35,395 bases of DNA from Paracoccaceae bacterium (lineage in GTDB: Bacteria > Pseudomonadota > Alphaproteobacteria > Rhodobacterales > Rhodobacteraceae). The stretch covers positions 1-35,395 of the forward strand of contig JAIXZY010000052.1 of assembly GCA_027489355.1 (NCBI GenBank). The letters are read 5' to 3'. Within the stretch, counting starts at the first letter, position 1. Each line of letters opens with the position of its first letter. The translations under genes were made by a program, and so were the position numbers. Below are positions 16,566 through 24,935 of this stretch, in pieces. The notes under the pieces were generated by a model, which saw nothing but the letters and a program-made list of their open reading frames with translations, had not been told where the DNA came from and did no database searches.

Positions 16566-18436
16566 CACTGCAGGCTCGTATGGACCGCGTTGATCGCGGT
16601 CTGGTCCAGCGTGATCCCGGCCTCGGCGGTCAGCGCGTTGGTGAAGGCGGCGAAGGCATCCTGCGCGATCGCCCGCTGCGCCTGCGCGGCCAGCGAGGCC
16701 TGCATCGCCGTCGCGTCCTCACCCTCGGTCGCGGCGGGCAGGACCTTGTCCAGCTTGACCACGGCGACGAAGCCGTCGGCCTCGATCACCTTGACCTCGC
16801 CCTCGGCCATCTTGAAGACATCTGCCAGCAGCGTCTCGGGCGCATCGGCGATGAAGCCGGACCGCGCCGTTTCGGGCGTCACGTCGACAATGCCGAAGCT
16901 GCCGATTGCGGCACCCCCGTCGATTTCCGCCTTGATCTCGGCGGCACGGGCGGACAGGGCCTTGGCAACGGCCGCCTTGCGCCAGTCCTCGGCCACCTGC
17001 GACTTTGCCTCGTCGAAGGGGATCGGCGCGGCGGGGACGATCTCGTCCAGGCGCAGCGCGACCACGCCGCCGTCGTCCAGAAGCACGGCCTCGGGGAAGT
17101 CGCCGTCCTGCACCGCGTTGGCGGCCTCGCGGAAGGCGGGATAGCCCTCGACCGCGGCCTCGCCCTGCTGGCCCGGGACATGATCCAGCGTCGCGACCGT
17201 CAGGCCCATGTCCTTGCCCAGATCCTCGATCGCGGCGCCGCCGGCGAGAAGGTCGTCGATCTCTTCGACCTTGTCGGCAATCAGGCGGCGCGCGGCGTCG
17301 GTCTGGATCTCGATCGCCAGCGTGTCGCGGGCATCCTCGAAGCTGGTCTCCTCGGCCGCGAGAACCGAGTTCACCCGGAACAGAGCCGGTCCAAGGTCGC
17401 TGTCCAGCGGTCCGGCCACATCGCCCTCGGCCGCGGCAAAGACCGCATCGCCCGCCGCCCCCAGTTCCTCGCGCGAGACGTCGCCAAGGTCGATCGCATC
17501 CAGCGTCAGCCCACGCTCGGCCACCAGGTCCTCGAACGAGGTCCCGGCGTCCAGCCTGGCCTTCGCGGCCTCGGCGGCGGCCTGGTCGGGATAGACCAGC
17601 CGCTCGACGATCCGGCGTTCCGGGACCACGAATTCGCCGATGCGGTCCTGGTACAACTGTTGCAGCGTCGCCTCGTCGACCGGCTGGTCCTTGGCAATGG
17701 CCTCGGGCAGGAGCGCGGCATAGGTGATGCGCTTGGCTTCCGGTTTGGTGAAGCGGTCGATATGCGCGTCGTAATGCGCCTTCAGCTCGTCATCCGTCGG
17801 TTCGGCCACCGGGGCAGTCAGGTCAGCCTCGCCCAGCCGGAGCATCGAGAAGCCCCGCCGCTCGGCCGCCCAGGCGTAAAGCGTGTCGGTCAGCGGCTTC
17901 GGCGCCGCGAAGCCCCCGGCCACCGCGCCCTGGAAAAGCTCGCGGCTGATGTCGCGGCGCAGGTTGGTCTCGAACTCGGTCTCGGACAGGTTGTTGCGGT
18001 CCAGCGAGAAGCGGTAGGCCTCGCGGTCGAAGCTGCCCGAGACGCCCTTGAACGCATCCATCCCCATCAGTTCGGTCGCCACCACCGCGTCGCCCACCGA
18101 CAGGCCGATCTTCTGCGCCTCGTTGTCGATGGCCGCGCGGGTCAGCACGTCCTGAAGCACCTGCTTGTCGATCCCGAAGGCCAGCGCCTCCTGCATCGAG
18201 AGCGGCTGGCCGATCTGCTGCGAGAAGGCATTGATCTGGGTCCGCAGCGCGCGGGCATAGTCGTTGGTGGTGATCTCGATGTCGCCGACGGTGGCAAGCC
18301 TGGTCTTCGCGCCCGAGAAGCTGGTGACGCCGAAGCCCCCCAGCCCGATGATCAGCATCCCCATCAGCGTCCAGACCATGACCTCTTGCGTCTTGCCGCG
18401 CTGGCGCTTGCCGTCTTCGGTGGGGGTCTTGGCCAT
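16565..18436 (-). CDS. ppiD: PpiD-like periplasmic folding chaperone / parvulin peptidyl-prolyl isomerase
   Basis: A 623-residue membrane-anchored protein. A basic N-terminus is followed by one membrane helix (about 19-38), then a SurA-N-like chaperone domain (VGDIEITTNDYARALRTQ onward). The central parvulin-type rotamase region is VPERRIVERLVYPDQAAAEAAKARL through GPALFRVNSV, and a C-terminal chaperone region follows. It assists folding of exported proteins at the periplasmic face of the inner membrane. The gene is the first of a two-gene unit with trpE. Many PpiD rotamase domains are inactive, and activity cannot be judged here. Confidence 0.92.
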   Translation of the reverse strand: MAKTPTEDGKRQRGKTQEVMVWTLMGMLIIGLGGFGVTSFSGAKTRLATVGDIEITTNDYARALRTQINAFSQQIGQPLSMQEALAFGIDKQVLQDVLTRAAIDNEAQKIGLSVGDAVVATELMGMDAFKGVSGSFDREAYRFSLDRNNLSETEFETNLRRDISRELFQGAVAGGFAAPKPLTDTLYAWAAERRGFSMLRLGEADLTAPVAEPTDDELKAHYDAHIDRFTKPEAKRITYAALLPEAIAKDQPVDEATLQQLYQDRIGEFVVPERRIVERLVYPDQAAAEAAKARLDAGTSFEDLVAERGLTLDAIDLGDVSREELGAAGDAVFAAAEGDVAGPLDSDLGPALFRVNSVLAAEETSFEDARDTLAIEIQTDAARRLIADKVEEIDDLLAGGAAIEDLGKDMGLTVATLDHVPGQQGEAAVEGYPAFREAANAVQDGDFPEAVLLDDGGVVALRLDEIVPAAPIPFDEAKSQVAEDWRKAAVAKALSARAAEIKAEIDGGAAIGSFGIVDVTPETARSGFIADAPETLLADVFKMAEGEVKVIEADGFVAVVKLDKVLPAATEGEDATAMQASLAAQAQRAIAQDAFAAFTNALTAEAGITLDQTAINAVHTSLQ

Positions 18437-18479
18437 GTTTCCGCCTATGGGTTGTTCTGGCTGAGGTGAATAGTGGGTC

Positions 18480-18508
18480 GGCCGCGGGGGGGCAAGCCCG
18501 TCGCGGCC
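18480..18508. terminator. Hairpin downstream of the aminotransferase gene
   Basis: GGCCGCG (18480-18486) pairs with CGCGGCC (18502-18508), and a nested GGGC-AA-GCCC stem lies inside. It begins about 15 nt after the aminotransferase stop on the minus strand and probably ends the fabI-to-aminotransferase transcript before the ppiD promoter. No T-run follows. Confidence 0.5.
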
Positions 18509-18522
18509 CGGTCACGGTCCTG

Positions 18523-19701
18523 TCAGGGCCGGAAGGCCCGCAGCCGGCGGATCACCTCGGCTATGCCGGCCGCGTCCACGTTGGCAAAGGCGATGCGGAT
18601 CTGGCGCTTGCCGGCCTCTGACCCCTCGGGCTGGAACATCGTCCCAGGCAGCATCAGCAGCGACGCCTCGGTCACCAGCCGCTTGCACAGCGCGTCGCTT
18701 GCCATGTCGAACGGGTGCTCGACATAGGCAAAGTAGGCGCCGCAGCCCAGAAGCTTCCAGTCCGGCAGGGACTGGAAGCCCTGCTCCATCGCGCGGCGCC
18801 GGGCCAGAATCTCATCCCGTTCCCCTGCCAGCCATTGCGACAGGTTCCGCATCCCCCAAAGCGCGCCGATCTGGCCAAGCTGGCTGGGACAGATCGCGAC
18901 GGTGTCGAGGAACTTCTCAGCCTCGGCCAGCCGCGCGACCCCGGCGACAATCGCACCGACGCGATGGCCGGTCAGCCGGTAGGCCTTCGAGAAGCTGTAA
19001 AGCTGGATCAGCACGTCTGTCCAGTCCGGGTCCTGGAACAGCTGGTGCGGCGCGCCGGTGCGGCTGTCGAAATCGCGGTATGTCTCGTCCACGATCAACG
19101 CCAGACCCCGCGCGCGGCAGAGGTCGCGGAAGGCCGCCAGCGTGTCGGCCGGATATTCCACGCCGCCGGGGTTGTTCGGGCTGACCAGAACGATGGCCCG
19201 GGTGCGGTCCGTGATCAGGCGCGCGGCCGCTTCGGCCGAGGGGATCAGCGTCGGCCCGGCGTCCAGCGCCACGGTTGTCACCGAGGCCATGTCCAGCCAC
19301 ATCTTGTGATTGAAGTACCAGGGCGTCGGCAGGATGACCTCGTCCCCCGGCCCGGCCAGCGTCGCCATGACGGTGCAGAACGCCTGGTTGCAGCCCTGGG
19401 TGATCGCCACCTGCGCGGGCAGGATCGTGCCGCCATAGGTCGCCGACCACTGCGTGGCGATCTCTTCGCGCAGCGCCGGCAGGCCCAGGACGGGGCCGTA
19501 AAGATGCGCGTCGGGGTCGTTCAGCGCCGCGTCCGCCAGCGCCTGCCGCAGACCGAGAGGCGGGCTTTCGACCGGGGCAGCCTGACTTACGTTGATCAGC
19601 GGGCGGTCGGCCGGGAAGCTCACTCCCTGGATCCAGCGCCGCGCCTCCATCACCGGGGGCGGCTCGGTCGCGGCGAAGGCGGGGTTCAGCGGCAGGGTCA
19701 T
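18523..19701 (-). CDS. Class I/II PLP-dependent aminotransferase
   Basis: A 392-residue fold-type I enzyme. It has the PLP-contacting SPNNPGG motif (174-180), Asp205 in VDETY, and Lys239 in LYSFSKAYRLTGHRVGA, the Schiff-base lysine. R388/R392-side contacts cannot be assigned with certainty. The amino-acid substrate is not evident; aspartate or aromatic aminotransferases are the closest general type. ATG 19701 has AAGGAG five bases upstream, which decides the start over an upstream in-frame alternative at 19764. It is the last gene of a five-gene unit beginning with fabI, 10 bp after the DUF2127 gene. Confidence 0.88.
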   Translation of the reverse strand: MTLPLNPAFAATEPPPVMEARRWIQGVSFPADRPLINVSQAAPVESPPLGLRQALADAALNDPDAHLYGPVLGLPALREEIATQWSATYGGTILPAQVAITQGCNQAFCTVMATLAGPGDEVILPTPWYFNHKMWLDMASVTTVALDAGPTLIPSAEAAARLITDRTRAIVLVSPNNPGGVEYPADTLAAFRDLCRARGLALIVDETYRDFDSRTGAPHQLFQDPDWTDVLIQLYSFSKAYRLTGHRVGAIVAGVARLAEAEKFLDTVAICPSQLGQIGALWGMRNLSQWLAGERDEILARRRAMEQGFQSLPDWKLLGCGAYFAYVEHPFDMASDALCKRLVTEASLLMLPGTMFQPEGSEAGKRQIRIAFANVDAAGIAEVIRRLRAFRP

Positions 19702-19711
19702 CACGGCTCCT

Positions 19712-20203
19712 TCAGTGGGCGGGCAGCAGGCGCCCGCGCAACGCCCGCCATTCCTGCCAGACAAGGCCGATCATCACCAGATCGAAGATGGCAAGCAGAA
19801 GCAGGAAAGGCGATCCGACATGGCCGAACTCGTAGAACTGATAGGCCACGAACCCCGCAAGGACCACCATCGCGGCGGGATAGGCCCAGACCACCTTGCG
19901 CCACAGCAGAAGCACCATCGTCAGCTTCAGCCCGCCATGTGCCAGCAGGTAAAGCGCGTAGAAGTGCTGCGTCGGCACCGGGAATTGCTGCACGGCTCGC
20001 AGCGTCAGCGTCGCCAGGGTGTCGCGCGGGTCCTCGGCGATCTCGAAATGCGTGACCCAGTAGACCAGCCGGGCGATAAGCGCATTCGGCGTCAGCAACA
20101 GGCCCAGGCCTGCCAGCGCCTCAAGCGAGGTGAGGAACCCCTTGATCGCCAGGCTCGCCTCGAACAGCCAGTGCAACAGCCGGTCTCGGCCTTGGCGCAG
20201 CAT
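19712..20203 (-). CDS. DUF2127-type membrane protein
   Basis: A 163-residue integral membrane protein with about four helices: LTSLEALAGLGLLL, FYALYLLAHGGLKLTMVLLLW, AMVVLAGFVAYQFYEF and FLLLLAIFDLVMIGLVW. The N-terminal WLFEASLAIKGFLTSLEAL pattern and the HFYALYLLAHGGLK segment fit DUF2127. The function of the family is unknown. It lies between the xanthine phosphoribosyltransferase and aminotransferase genes, with gaps of six and ten bases. Confidence 0.75.
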   Translation of the reverse strand: MLRQGRDRLLHWLFEASLAIKGFLTSLEALAGLGLLLTPNALIARLVYWVTHFEIAEDPRDTLATLTLRAVQQFPVPTQHFYALYLLAHGGLKLTMVLLLWRKVVWAYPAAMVVLAGFVAYQFYEFGHVGSPFLLLLAIFDLVMIGLVWQEWRALRGRLLPAH

Positions 20204-20209
20204 GATGCG

Positions 20210-20734
20210 TCAGTCCGACCCGCGCATCGGCTGGACATATTGCAGCGCCATGTCCCAGGGAAAGAAGATCCAGGTGTCCTGGCTGACCGAGGTGATGTAG
20301 GTGTCCGCCTGCTTCTCACCCTCGGGCTTGGCATAGACGCAGGCGAAATGCGCCTTGGGGTAAAGCTTGCGGATCAGCTCAAGCGTCTTGCCGCTGTCCA
20401 CCAGGTCGTCGACGATCAGGACGCCGGTGCCGTCGCCCATCACCTCGGCGTTGGGCGCCTTGATGACCTGCGCTTCGCGCCGCTGGTCCTGCTTGCCGCC
20501 GCCCGAGTGGTAGGATTTGACCGAAATGGTGTCCACGACCCGGATGTCGAGTTCCCGGCTGACGATCATCGCGGGGACCAGCCCCCCGCGGGTGATCCCG
20601 ACCACGGCTTTCCAGGTCCCCCCCTCGCCCGGGCCCTTGCCGTCCAGCCGCCAGGCCAGTGCGCGGGCATCGCGGTGGATCTGGTCCCAGCTGACGTGAA
20701 ATCCCTTTTCATGCGGCAGGCGGTCGGCGGACAT
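20210..20734 (-). CDS. gpt: Xanthine phosphoribosyltransferase
   Basis: A 174-residue purine salvage enzyme that converts xanthine or guanine with PRPP to the nucleotide. The PRPP-binding motif is [22 protein letters not shown], with the two acidic residues before the phosphate loop. Other features are [20 protein letters not shown] and the C-terminal [11 protein letters not shown], typical of Gpt. ATG 20734 is preceded by GAGGGAG. The larger in-frame ORF upstream runs backward through the LysE gene and is a shadow. Confidence 0.95.
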   Translation of the reverse strand: MSADRLPHEKGFHVSWDQIHRDARALAWRLDGKGPGEGGTWKAVVGITRGGLVPAMIVSRELDIRVVDTISVKSYHSGGGKQDQRREAQVIKAPNAEVMGDGTGVLIVDDLVDSGKTLELIRKLYPKAHFACVYAKPEGEKQADTYITSVSQDTWIFFPWDMALQYVQPMRGSD

Positions 20735-20745
20735 CTGTGTCTCCC

Positions 20746-21360
20746 TCAGGTGGCGGCGATCTTGATCCCCAGGACCGCGAGCAGGCCGCCGAAGCTGCGG
20801 TCGATGACGGTTTTCAGGCTGAGATAGCCTGCGCGCGTCCGGTCCAGCGAGAAGATGCGGGCGACGGCGGTGTTCCACAGCGTCTCGGACGCGAAGATCA
20901 CGCCAAGAAGCGCCAGATAGACCCAGCCCGGCGTGCCCGGCGGCACGGTGCCAAGGAAAATCGCCGAGAACATCACCGCGGGCTTCGGGTTGGCCAGTTG
21001 CGTGAAGAGGCCAAGGCGGAACGCCGACAGCGCCGAGCGTGGCGCGGCCCCCGCGTCGGACGTGGCGATCGGCTTTGTGGCATCCCGCCACAGGTGCCAG
21101 GCCATCCACAGAAGGTAGGCCGCTCCGCCGATCTTCAGCGCCCAGAGCAGAGCCGGGGCCACAGCGAAGACGAGGTTCAGCCCGAACATCGCGGCGCTGG
21201 CCCACACCACCGCCCCTGCCCCGATGCCAAGCGCCAGCATGAAGCCGGTGCGCATCCCCTCGGTCAGTCCGGTCCGCGCCGACATGATCACTGCGGGCCC
21301 CGGAGAGATCGCCGCAAAGACGACCAGGCCCACGAAGATCATGAAGGCCGCAAGGCTCAC
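20746..21360 (-). CDS. LysE/RhtB-family amino acid exporter
   Basis: A 204-residue inner-membrane protein with about six helices. The N-terminal [32 protein letters not shown] segment holds the conserved proline-rich family motif. The family exports amino acids or their homoserine derivatives, but the substrate here is unknown. The start is GTG at 21360, which overlaps the fabI stop as GTGA, so it is coupled to fabI. Confidence 0.92.
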   Translation of the reverse strand: MSLAAFMIFVGLVVFAAISPGPAVIMSARTGLTEGMRTGFMLALGIGAGAVVWASAAMFGLNLVFAVAPALLWALKIGGAAYLLWMAWHLWRDATKPIATSDAGAAPRSALSAFRLGLFTQLANPKPAVMFSAIFLGTVPPGTPGWVYLALLGVIFASETLWNTAVARIFSLDRTRAGYLSLKTVIDRSFGGLLAVLGIKIAAT

Positions 21361-22187
21361 TGGCCGCCCTCTTTCTTGCCCGTGACGATGTCGATGTCCG
21401 GCGCGTCGATCGCCTTCATGCCGACGACGTGATAGCCCGCGTCGACATGCAGGTTTTCGCCCGTCGTGCCGCTGCCAAGATCGGACAGCAGGTAAAGCGC
21501 AGCCTTGCCCACCTCTTCCTGGGTCACGTTGCGGCGCAGGGGCGAGTTCAGCTCGTTCCAGCGCATGATGTAGCGGAAATCGCCGATACCGCTGGCGGCC
21601 AGCGTCTTGATCGGCCCGGCGCTGATCGCGTTGACCCGGATGCCGTCCTTGCCCAGGTCCTCGGCCAGGTACTTGACCGATGCCTCCAGCCCTGCCTTCG
21701 CCACGCCCATCACGTTATAATGCGGCATGACCTTCTCGGCCCCGAAATACGTCAGGGTCAGAAGGCTGCCGCCCGGCCCCATCATCGCGGCGGCCCGCTG
21801 GCAGACGGCGGTGAAGCTGTAGACCGAGATGTCCATCGCCAGCGCAAAGCCCGCGCGGCTGGTGTCGACATAGCGGCCGCGCAGTTCGTTCTTGTCGGCG
21901 AACCCGATGGCATGGACCAGGAAGTCGATCTGCCCCCATTCCTCCTTCAGTGCAGCAAAGAGCGCGTCGATGCTGTCGTCGCTGGCCACGTCGCATTCGA
22001 AGAGCAGCGGCTTGCCCAGACTTTCGGCCAGGGGCTCGACCCGCTTCTTCAGCGCCTCGCCCTGATAGCTGAACGCCAGCTCAGCGCCCTGCGCCGCCAC
22101 GGCCTGGGCGATGCCCCAGGCGATGGACTTGTCGTTCGCAAGCCCCATGATCAGGCCACGCTTGCCCTGCATAAGTCCGGTTGACAT
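21357..22187 (-). CDS. fabI: Enoyl-[acyl-carrier-protein] reductase [NADH]
   Basis: A 276-residue SDR-fold enzyme for the last step of the fatty acid elongation cycle. The nucleotide-binding start is [19 protein letters not shown], where FabI proteins have GxxxxxSxA instead of TGxxxGxG. The catalytic residues Tyr147, Tyr157 and Lys164 lie in [37 protein letters not shown] is the conserved substrate-loop region. ATG 22187 fits the family start; an upstream in-frame start would add only six residues. It heads a five-gene minus-strand unit. Confidence 0.96.
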   Translation of the reverse strand: MSTGLMQGKRGLIMGLANDKSIAWGIAQAVAAQGAELAFSYQGEALKKRVEPLAESLGKPLLFECDVASDDSIDALFAALKEEWGQIDFLVHAIGFADKNELRGRYVDTSRAGFALAMDISVYSFTAVCQRAAAMMGPGGSLLTLTYFGAEKVMPHYNVMGVAKAGLEASVKYLAEDLGKDGIRVNAISAGPIKTLAASGIGDFRYIMRWNELNSPLRRNVTQEEVGKAALYLLSDLGSGTTGENLHVDAGYHVVGMKAIDAPDIDIVTGKKEGGQ

Positions 22188-22220
22188 TCCTGACCCCTCG
22201 CCCACTTTTCGTTGCCTTGA

Positions 22221-22249
22221 CGTGTAGGCGAAGCGGGGCCGCCCTTCAA
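22221..22249 (-). promoter_or_regulatory. Candidate promoter for the fabI operon
   Basis: On the minus strand, TTGAAG (22249-22244) and TACACG (22226-22221) are separated by 17 nt. They lie about 35 bp in front of the fabI start, in the 96-bp region shared with the divergent pdxH gene. Both boxes match the consensus only in part. Confidence 0.35.
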
Positions 22250-22283
22250 GGCAGCACCTGATCGCCAGGGAAGGAGTTCACAC

Positions 22284-22901
22284 ATGGACCGTTCAGGCAT
22301 CTTCGCGGGGGACGATCCCTTTTCGCTGGCCCAGTCATGGCTGACCGAAGCCGAGGCACAAGAGCTCAACGACCCCAACGCCATCGCGCTGGCCACGGTT
22401 GACGAGCAGGGCCTGCCGAACGTGCGCATGGTCCTGCTGAAAGAGATCGAGATCGGCGGCGAGGGCGGCGGGGCCTTCGTTTTCTATACGAATTACACGT
22501 CGAAGAAGGGCCAGGAGATCGAGGCGGCGGGAAAGGCGGCCTTCGTGCTGCACTGGAAATCCCTGCGCCGCCAGATCCGCGTGCGCGGTCTTGTCAGCCG
22601 CGAGGAAGGCCCGCAGGCCGACGCTTACTTCGCCAGCCGCAGCCTCAAGTCCCGCATCGGGGCCTGGGCCAGCCACCAGTCGCAACCGCTCTCCTCGCGT
22701 GAGGCGCTGATGGCCGAGGCGGCTAAGCAGGCGCTTACGCGCGGTCCGAATCCGCCCCGCCCCCCCCATTGGGGCGGGTTCCGGATCCGGCCGGTCGAGA
22801 TCGAATTCTGGGCCGACGGGGCATTCCGGTTGCACGACCGCTTCCGCTGGACTCGTGCCGACCTTGCGCAGGACTGGACGGTTACAAGATTGAATCCGTA
22901 G
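22284..22901 (+). CDS. pdxH: Pyridoxamine/pyridoxine 5'-phosphate oxidase
   Basis: A 205-residue FMN flavoenzyme that makes pyridoxal 5'-phosphate, the last step of B6 synthesis. It has [23 protein letters not shown] (FMN-binding strand pair), [31 protein letters not shown], and the C-terminal [15 protein letters not shown] with the dimerisation domain ending in [13 protein letters not shown], the family's usual C-terminus. AAGGAG eight bases before the ATG supports the start. It diverges from fabI. Confidence 0.97.
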   Translation: MDRSGIFAGDDPFSLAQSWLTEAEAQELNDPNAIALATVDEQGLPNVRMVLLKEIEIGGEGGGAFVFYTNYTSKKGQEIEAAGKAAFVLHWKSLRRQIRVRGLVSREEGPQADAYFASRSLKSRIGAWASHQSQPLSSREALMAEAAKQALTRGPNPPRPPHWGGFRIRPVEIEFWADGAFRLHDRFRWTRADLAQDWTVTRLNP

Positions 22902-23015
22902 GATTCCGATACTTGTCAGGATTTATGCCAAGCTTCGGCACATTTGCCCTTGATCCCCGGTTAACTTTCGCCCCATCTGTGCGCCGGGGCTCATTCTGGG
23001 GAGAAGGCTCTACGA

Positions 23016-23549
23016 ATGTCGGAAGAAGATGAGGTCATGCAGATCGTGCATGGTCGCGTTAAGTGGTTTGATCCTTCCAAGGGTTTCGGTTTCATCGTTT
23101 CAGACCAGACGGATGCGGATATTCTCCTGCACGCGAACGTTCTTCGGAACTTCGGGCAGGGGTCGGTGGCAGATGGTGCGAGTATCGAGGTCCGGGTGCA
23201 ACGGACCCAGCGCGGCGTGCAAGCCGTTGAAGTGGTTCGCATCGAGCCGCCGGAAGGCGTCGTGCTTCCCTTCGGCGAGGATGCCGCCCAGATGGTCAGC
23301 GCCGACATCCTCGCGCTGCCGATGGAGCCTGCGCGGGTGAAATGGTTCGACAAGGGCAAGGGCTTCGGCTTTGCCAATGTCTTCGGGCGCAGCGAGGACG
23401 TGTTCATTCACGCCGAGGTGCTGCGCGTCTCGGGCTTTGCCGACCTTCAGGCCGGCGAGGCCGTGGCGTTGCGTATCATCGACGGACGCCGCGGCCGGAT
23501 GGCCGTTCAGGTCGTCTCGTGGGAGGCCGCCTCGCGCGAGAAGGACTGA
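23016..23549 (+). CDS. Double cold-shock-domain protein
   Basis: A 177-residue protein with two cold-shock domains joined by a short linker. Domain 1 (about 10-75) has GRVKWFDPSKGFGFIV and DILLHANVL. Domain 2 (about 104-170) has ARVKWFDKGKGFGFANVF and DVFIHAEVLR. Both keep the RNP1 (KGFGF) and RNP2-like aromatics that bind single-stranded nucleic acid. Tandem-CSD proteins of this size are characteristic of alphaproteobacteria and act as RNA chaperones. AGAAGG lies nine bases before ATG. A second in-frame ATG (23037) is possible but would start just before domain 1. The next gene starts two bases after the stop. Confidence 0.93.
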   Translation: MSEEDEVMQIVHGRVKWFDPSKGFGFIVSDQTDADILLHANVLRNFGQGSVADGASIEVRVQRTQRGVQAVEVVRIEPPEGVVLPFGEDAAQMVSADILALPMEPARVKWFDKGKGFGFANVFGRSEDVFIHAEVLRVSGFADLQAGEAVALRIIDGRRGRMAVQVVSWEAASREKD

Positions 23550-23551
23550 CC

Positions 23552-24019
23552 GTGTTGCGTATGCTTCTCCTTGCCACCCTTCTGCCGGGTTCCGCCTGGG
23601 CCGAGGCCGCCTGCGCGCCCGACAGGCTGGACCTCCGGTGGGAGGGCGGCAAGGAAAGCTTCACGGTCGAAGTCGCAGACGACGGCGAGGAACGCGCCCG
23701 CGGCCTGATGTTCCGTACCGAGATGGCGCAGTCCGCCGGGATGCTTTTCGTCTATGACGCCCCGCGCCGGGTTCAGTTCTGGATGAAGAACACTCTGATC
23801 CCGCTGGACATGGTCTTCGCCGATGCGACCGGCACCGTGACGCGCGTCCATTCCGGGGCCGTCCCCGGCGACCTGACACCGATCGACGGCGGCGACGGCG
23901 TGCAGTTCGTGGTCGAGATCAACGCGGGCCTCGCCGACAAGCTGGGCATCGCGCCCGGCGCCGTGCTGCGTCATCCGGCGATCCCTGCGGCCAGCGCCGC
24001 GTGGTCCTGCGACGACTGA
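23552..24019 (+). CDS. Secreted DUF192 family protein
   Basis: A 155-residue protein with a signal peptide (LRMLLLATLLPGSAWA, residues 2-17). The mature part shows the DUF192 pattern: FTVEVADDGEERARGLMFRTEMAQSAGMLFVYDAPRRVQFWMKNTLIPLDMVF. The family's function is not established; it is often secreted and shares this WMKNT core. The start is GTG at 23552, preceded by AAGGA with a six-base gap and two bases after the cold-shock gene, which suggests the two are cotranscribed. ATG 23561 is an alternative. Confidence 0.85.
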   Translation: MLRMLLLATLLPGSAWAEAACAPDRLDLRWEGGKESFTVEVADDGEERARGLMFRTEMAQSAGMLFVYDAPRRVQFWMKNTLIPLDMVFADATGTVTRVHSGAVPGDLTPIDGGDGVQFVVEINAGLADKLGIAPGAVLRHPAIPAASAAWSCDD

Positions 24020-24060
24020 GGCTTTTCATTCCCTTCCGCTCCGGGTAAAGGGGCAGCAGT

Positions 24061-24137
24061 CGGGGCGTAGCGCAGTCTGGTAGCGCGACGGTTTTGGGTA
24101 CCGTAGGTCGCGAGTTCGAATCCCGCCGCCCCGACCA
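24061..24137 (+). tRNA. tRNA-Pro (anticodon TGG)
   Basis: The acceptor arm pairs CGGGGCG (24061-24067) with CGCCCCG (24127-24133), then discriminator A and encoded CCA (24135-24137). The anticodon arm has stem ACGGT/ACCGT and loop TTTGGGT, with TGG at 24095-24097. The T arm includes GTTCGAATC. The total length is 77 nt. Confidence 0.95.
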
Positions 24138-24233
24138 CTTCACGACAGCCTTTGTCATTTGCCAGGCGCAGGACGCAGGGCTAGCGTCCGGTTCCAGCTG
24201 GCTTTTTCCGGCCCGCATGATGGAGACCCGACG

Positions 24234-24899
24234 ATGCCCCCGACCCGCGCGCTATGCGCCGTCCTGCTGCTTTCCACCCCCGCCCTTGCCGACTGCCCGG
24301 AACCCTGGATGTTCAACAGCCTGGGCCAGATCACCACGCAGGGGGGCGGCACCTATCTCTACGGTCAGACCGTCGGCGGCGAGACGGTGATGCGCGGCAC
24401 TCTGACCGGCGGCCCGAACGGCCTGCCCGAGACGACCTTCGATCTCGACAGCCCTTACCACATCGGTATCGCGAGCGAAGGACTCGCCCGGCTCATCGCC
24501 CACGACGCCGCAGCGGCCGAAGCCAAGGGCACCGCGCTGACCGTGGCCTTCGCCCCGGCAGGCCCCCTGCCCGCGCCGGTTCCCGGCCAGGGCTGGTCTG
24601 GCCAGGTCACGGCCAGCGTCTTCGCGTCGGGCGCGGACGACTATAACCGCCGCCCCATAGCCGAGGCGACGCTGGACGCCCACTACAGCTTTCTTGCCGA
24701 GATCAGCGCCGATTTCGGCGGCTGCGCCCAGCGCGTCCAGCCGGTCGAGCTGAAGCTGGACTGGCAGGGCCAGACGGTGCTGAAGCGCCGCGTCCTGTAT
24801 TTCCCGGACCTCGGCGTCTCGGCCATCACCAAATGGGGGCCGGATGCCGACGGACCGGCCCGCACGACTGGAATTACCGGGATGGGCGAGGCTGACTGA
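24234..24899 (+). CDS. Secreted protein of unknown function
   Basis: A 221-residue protein with a clear signal peptide (TRALCAVLLLSTPALA, then DCPEPW). I do not recognise a family. The mature part has two cysteines (one near the N-terminus in DCPEPW and one in FGGCAQRVQ) that may form a disulfide, and looks mainly beta-stranded (GGGTYLYGQTVGGETVMRG; HYSFLAEISADFGGCAQ). GGAG precedes ATG 24234 by eight bases, and the signal peptide starts immediately, so this start is preferred over an upstream in-frame one. It lies between tRNA-Pro and selO. Confidence 0.7.
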   Translation: MPPTRALCAVLLLSTPALADCPEPWMFNSLGQITTQGGGTYLYGQTVGGETVMRGTLTGGPNGLPETTFDLDSPYHIGIASEGLARLIAHDAAAAEAKGTALTVAFAPAGPLPAPVPGQGWSGQVTASVFASGADDYNRRPIAEATLDAHYSFLAEISADFGGCAQRVQPVELKLDWQGQTVLKRRVLYFPDLGVSAITKWGPDADGPARTTGITGMGEAD

Positions 24900-24935
24900 C
24901 TTGTCCCGGGTCCGGTCCGGGGCCATATCAACGGG

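Noticed and set aside
14949-18469. Long plus-strand frames of 731 and 658 codons
   Set aside because: They are antisense to trpE and ppiD, both clearly coding on the minus strand.
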